DNA from: Alphaproteobacteria bacterium
GTDB taxonomy: Bacteria; Pseudomonadota; Alphaproteobacteria; Micavibrionales; Micavibrionaceae
Assembly (NCBI GenBank): GCA_023301785.1
Contig: JALZUF010000107.1
Span: forward strand, 1-7,209
Length of the DNA stretch: 7,209 nt
Direction: 5' to 3'
The translations under genes and the position numbers were made by a program. The notes below the pieces were generated by a model that saw only the letters and a list, made by a program, of their open reading frames with translations, made no database searches and was not told the origin of the DNA. How positions within the stretch are numbered: the first letter of the stretch is position 1; each line of letters begins with the position of its first letter. This document shows, in pieces, positions 6,247-7,209 of the stretch.

Positions 6247-6275
6247 TTGCATTTTGAGCCGTCTCGCCCTATAAA
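6247..6275 (+). promoter_or_regulatory. Candidate rplS promoter
   Basis: TTGCAT (6247-6252) and TATAAA (6270-6275) are separated by exactly 17 bases, in the gap after trmD. The -10 is good and the -35 only partial. It would start a transcript near 6282 with a leader of roughly 95 bases before the rplS ATG at 6377. This would allow rplS to be expressed apart from trmD. Confidence 0.45.
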
Positions 6276-6304
6276 CAGCAAAGTTTTTATAGTTAAAACG
6301 AAAA

Positions 6305-6329
6305 AGAAGCTGCCTTCTGACTATGTCAG
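6305..6329 (+). promoter_or_regulatory. Two overlapping hairpins in the rplS leader
   Basis: AGAAG-CTGC-CTTCT (6305-6318) and CTGAC-TAT-GTCAG (6317-6329) are each perfect 5-base-pair inverted repeats. They share bases 6317-6318, so the full stems cannot both form. They lie in the leader between the candidate promoter and the rplS ribosome site. They could be a ribosomal-protein leader control element, but the stems are short and chance is not excluded. Confidence 0.3.
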
Positions 6330-6364
6330 TTGATTATCGAGCCTCACCCAATGTATTAAAAATT

Positions 6365-6370
6365 AAGGAT
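6365..6370 (+). promoter_or_regulatory. Shine-Dalgarno site deciding the rplS start
   Basis: AAGGAT is followed after 6 bases by the ATG at 6377. This, together with the typical L19 N-terminus MNTLEKFEAKQ, decides against the in-frame ATG at 6323, which would add 18 residues unlike L19 and has no ribosome site. Confidence 0.8.
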
Positions 6371-6376
6371 AATAAC

Positions 6377-6949
6377 ATGAATACATTAGAAAAATTTGAA
6401 GCCAAACAAACAGAAAAATTCCTAACAGAACACACAATCCCAGAATTTGGTCCTGGTGATACAGTTCGTGTTAACGTTAAAATTCGTGAAGGTACACGTG
6501 AGCGTGTTCAGGCATACGAAGGTGTATGTATTGCGCGCTCTGGTAAATCTGGTCCAAACGCCAGTTTCACTGTTCGTAAAATCAGCCTTGGTGAAGGTGT
6601 TGAACGTGTATTCCCACTTATGTCTCCTCGTATCGATTCAATCGAAGTTGTTCGCCACGGTTCTGTCCGTCGCGCGAAACTTTACTATCTTCGTGATCGT
6701 CGTGGTAAATCTGCACGTATCTCTGAAAGAACAACTGGCCACGGTATGGAAGTTGTTGATGTAGAAGAAAAGAACAAAGTGTCTAAGACTGAAAAAGCTA
6801 AAGACAAAAAAGCGAACAAAAAAGCACAAAAAGCTGAGAATAAAATTGCAGCTGATAAAGCAAAAGCTGAAAAAGCTGCTGCGAAAGAAGCTGAAAAGAA
6901 AGCAAAAGAAGCTGAAGCCGCTGCTGCCGAAGCGCCTGCCGAAAGCTAA
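6377..6949 (+). CDS. rplS: 50S ribosomal protein L19 with Lys/Ala/Glu C-terminal tail
   Basis: L19 lies at the 30S-50S interface and takes part in intersubunit bridges. The core of this 190-residue protein is typical: FGPGDTVRVNVKIREGTRERVQAYEGV (24-50, read in pieces: FGPGDTVRVNVKIREG and RERVQAYEGV), SFTVRKISLGEGVERVFPL (63-81), SPRIDSIEVVRHG (83-95) and RAKLYYLRDRRGKSARI (99-115). The usual L19 is about 115-130 residues. The excess is a low-complexity tail (about 131-190), basic at first and then rich in Ala and Glu, much like the S16 tail encoded in the same window. The start at 6377 is fixed by AAGGAT 6 bases upstream. It has its own promoter-like sequence and a leader with hairpins, and transcription ends at the terminator at 7002-7033. 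Confidence 0.97.
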   Translation: MNTLEKFEAKQTEKFLTEHTIPEFGPGDTVRVNVKIREGTRERVQAYEGVCIARSGKSGPNASFTVRKISLGEGVERVFPLMSPRIDSIEVVRHGSVRRAKLYYLRDRRGKSARISERTTGHGMEVVDVEEKNKVSKTEKAKDKKANKKAQKAENKIAADKAKAEKAAAKEAEKKAKEAEAAAAEAPAES

Positions 6950-7001
6950 GCCGTTAAGTTATAAGCTTAACAAACGCTTTTATCTCGCTAATAGAACAAT
7001 A

Positions 7002-7033
7002 AAAAACCTCGTGTCATCCGATACGAGGTTTTT
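7002..7033. terminator. Bidirectional intrinsic terminator after rplS
   Basis: An 11-base perfect inverted repeat, AAAAACCTCGT (7002-7012) and ACGAGGTTTTT (7023-7033), encloses a 10-base loop. The GC-containing stem CCTCGT/ACGAGG is followed by T's on the plus strand and, from the A-run, by T's on the minus strand. It can therefore end both rplS and the convergent gene at 7057. Confidence 0.9.
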
Positions 7034-7056
7034 CTTTTATTATATTTAATTACTGA

Positions 7057-7209
7057 TTATCGCATACCGCAACTTAGCCCTGCTGTTACAGTATTTGTAG
7101 GCGTTATAACCGCGTGAGTACAACCAACTGTCACAGGCTCTTGCCCCTCAAGCTCAATCGTAATTTGACCATCATGCGTTGAGATATCTGTATTTGCTGG
7201 CACAACACC
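7057..7209 (-). CDS. 3' end of an unrecognised minus-strand gene (runs off the right edge)
   Basis: Reading the minus strand from the window edge gives 50 uninterrupted codons ending in TAA at 7059-7057; the start lies outside. The visible C-terminus is rich in Thr, Val and Gly with alternating hydrophobic residues (QITIELEG at 15-22, VTVGCTHAVITPTNTVTAG at 26-44) and two Cys, suggesting a beta-rich protein that ends LSCGMR. It is convergent with rplS and shares its two-way terminator. The family is not recognised. Landmarks D-x-S-T-x-x-G, E-P and T-[IV]-T-A-G also occur in the same order in the small protein at 1617-1982. This suggests, but does not prove, that the two are distant relatives. 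Confidence 0.65.
   Translation of the reverse strand, partial: GVVPANTDISTHDGQITIELEGQEPVTVGCTHAVITPTNTVTAGLSCGMR

Noticed and set aside
6323..6376. Longer L19 starting at the ATG at 6323
   Set aside because: The added 18 residues do not resemble L19, no ribosome site precedes that ATG, and it lies in the loop and stem of a leader hairpin. The ATG at 6377 has a good AAGGAT.
6953..6971. Inverted repeat GTTAAG...CTTAAC after rplS as a terminator
   Set aside because: It is AT-rich and weak, and no T-run follows it. The real terminator is at 7002-7033.
6846..7049. 67-codon plus-strand open frame at the end of rplS
   Set aside because: It is a shifted reading of the L19 tail that runs through the terminator, with no ribosome site.

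Overview
The window looks like a chromosomal piece of an alphaproteobacterium of moderate to low GC. The order ffh, rpsP, rimM, trmD, rplS on the plus strand is the classic SRP / ribosomal protein / tRNA methylation cluster of that class. The protein sequences fit: RimM starts SRICVAKIATAHGIKG, TrmD carries LLEYPHYTRP, and S16 and L19 have long Ala/Glu/Lys tails. No genus can be named from the sequence. There are no RNA genes, insertion sequences or CRISPR arrays, and no gene-free stretch exceeds 300 bases.

Layout. Positions 10-1611 hold ffh, complete with a GTG start. A small unrecognised gene follows at 1617-1982. Next come rpsP (2018-2548), rimM (2551-3048, TTG start) and a DUF2007-type small gene (3038-3292) in one tight run. 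The minus strand then holds two adjacent paralogous genes of unknown function (3289-4311 and 4385-5368). They sit between rimM and trmD, which are normally adjacent. The plus strand resumes with trmD (5478-6215), probably leaderless, and rplS (6377-6949), which has its own promoter-like sequence and a leader with hairpins. A two-way terminator (7002-7033) separates rplS from the 3' end of a minus-strand gene that runs off the right edge.

How the genes work together. Ffh binds signal sequences as they emerge from the ribosome. S16 and L19 are ribosomal proteins, RimM matures the 30S subunit around S19 and the 16S head, and TrmD makes m1G37 in tRNA. The core is therefore a translation and protein-targeting cluster. 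The foreign-looking content is the inserted minus-strand pair and the two small unknown genes at 1617 and 7057.

Most interesting observation. Each of the two minus-strand proteins appears to be built from three copies of a unit of about 100 residues. A unit opens with Y-x-P (N-T-P in one copy), followed by an aromatic F, then G 11-12 residues later, then A-x-x-[LV/A]-[AV]-[AS]. All six copies can be lined up by eye. I do not recognise the family. Both genes also share an 11-base promoter-proximal sequence (AATATGTCAAT on the plus strand, containing a TTGACA -35 on the minus strand).
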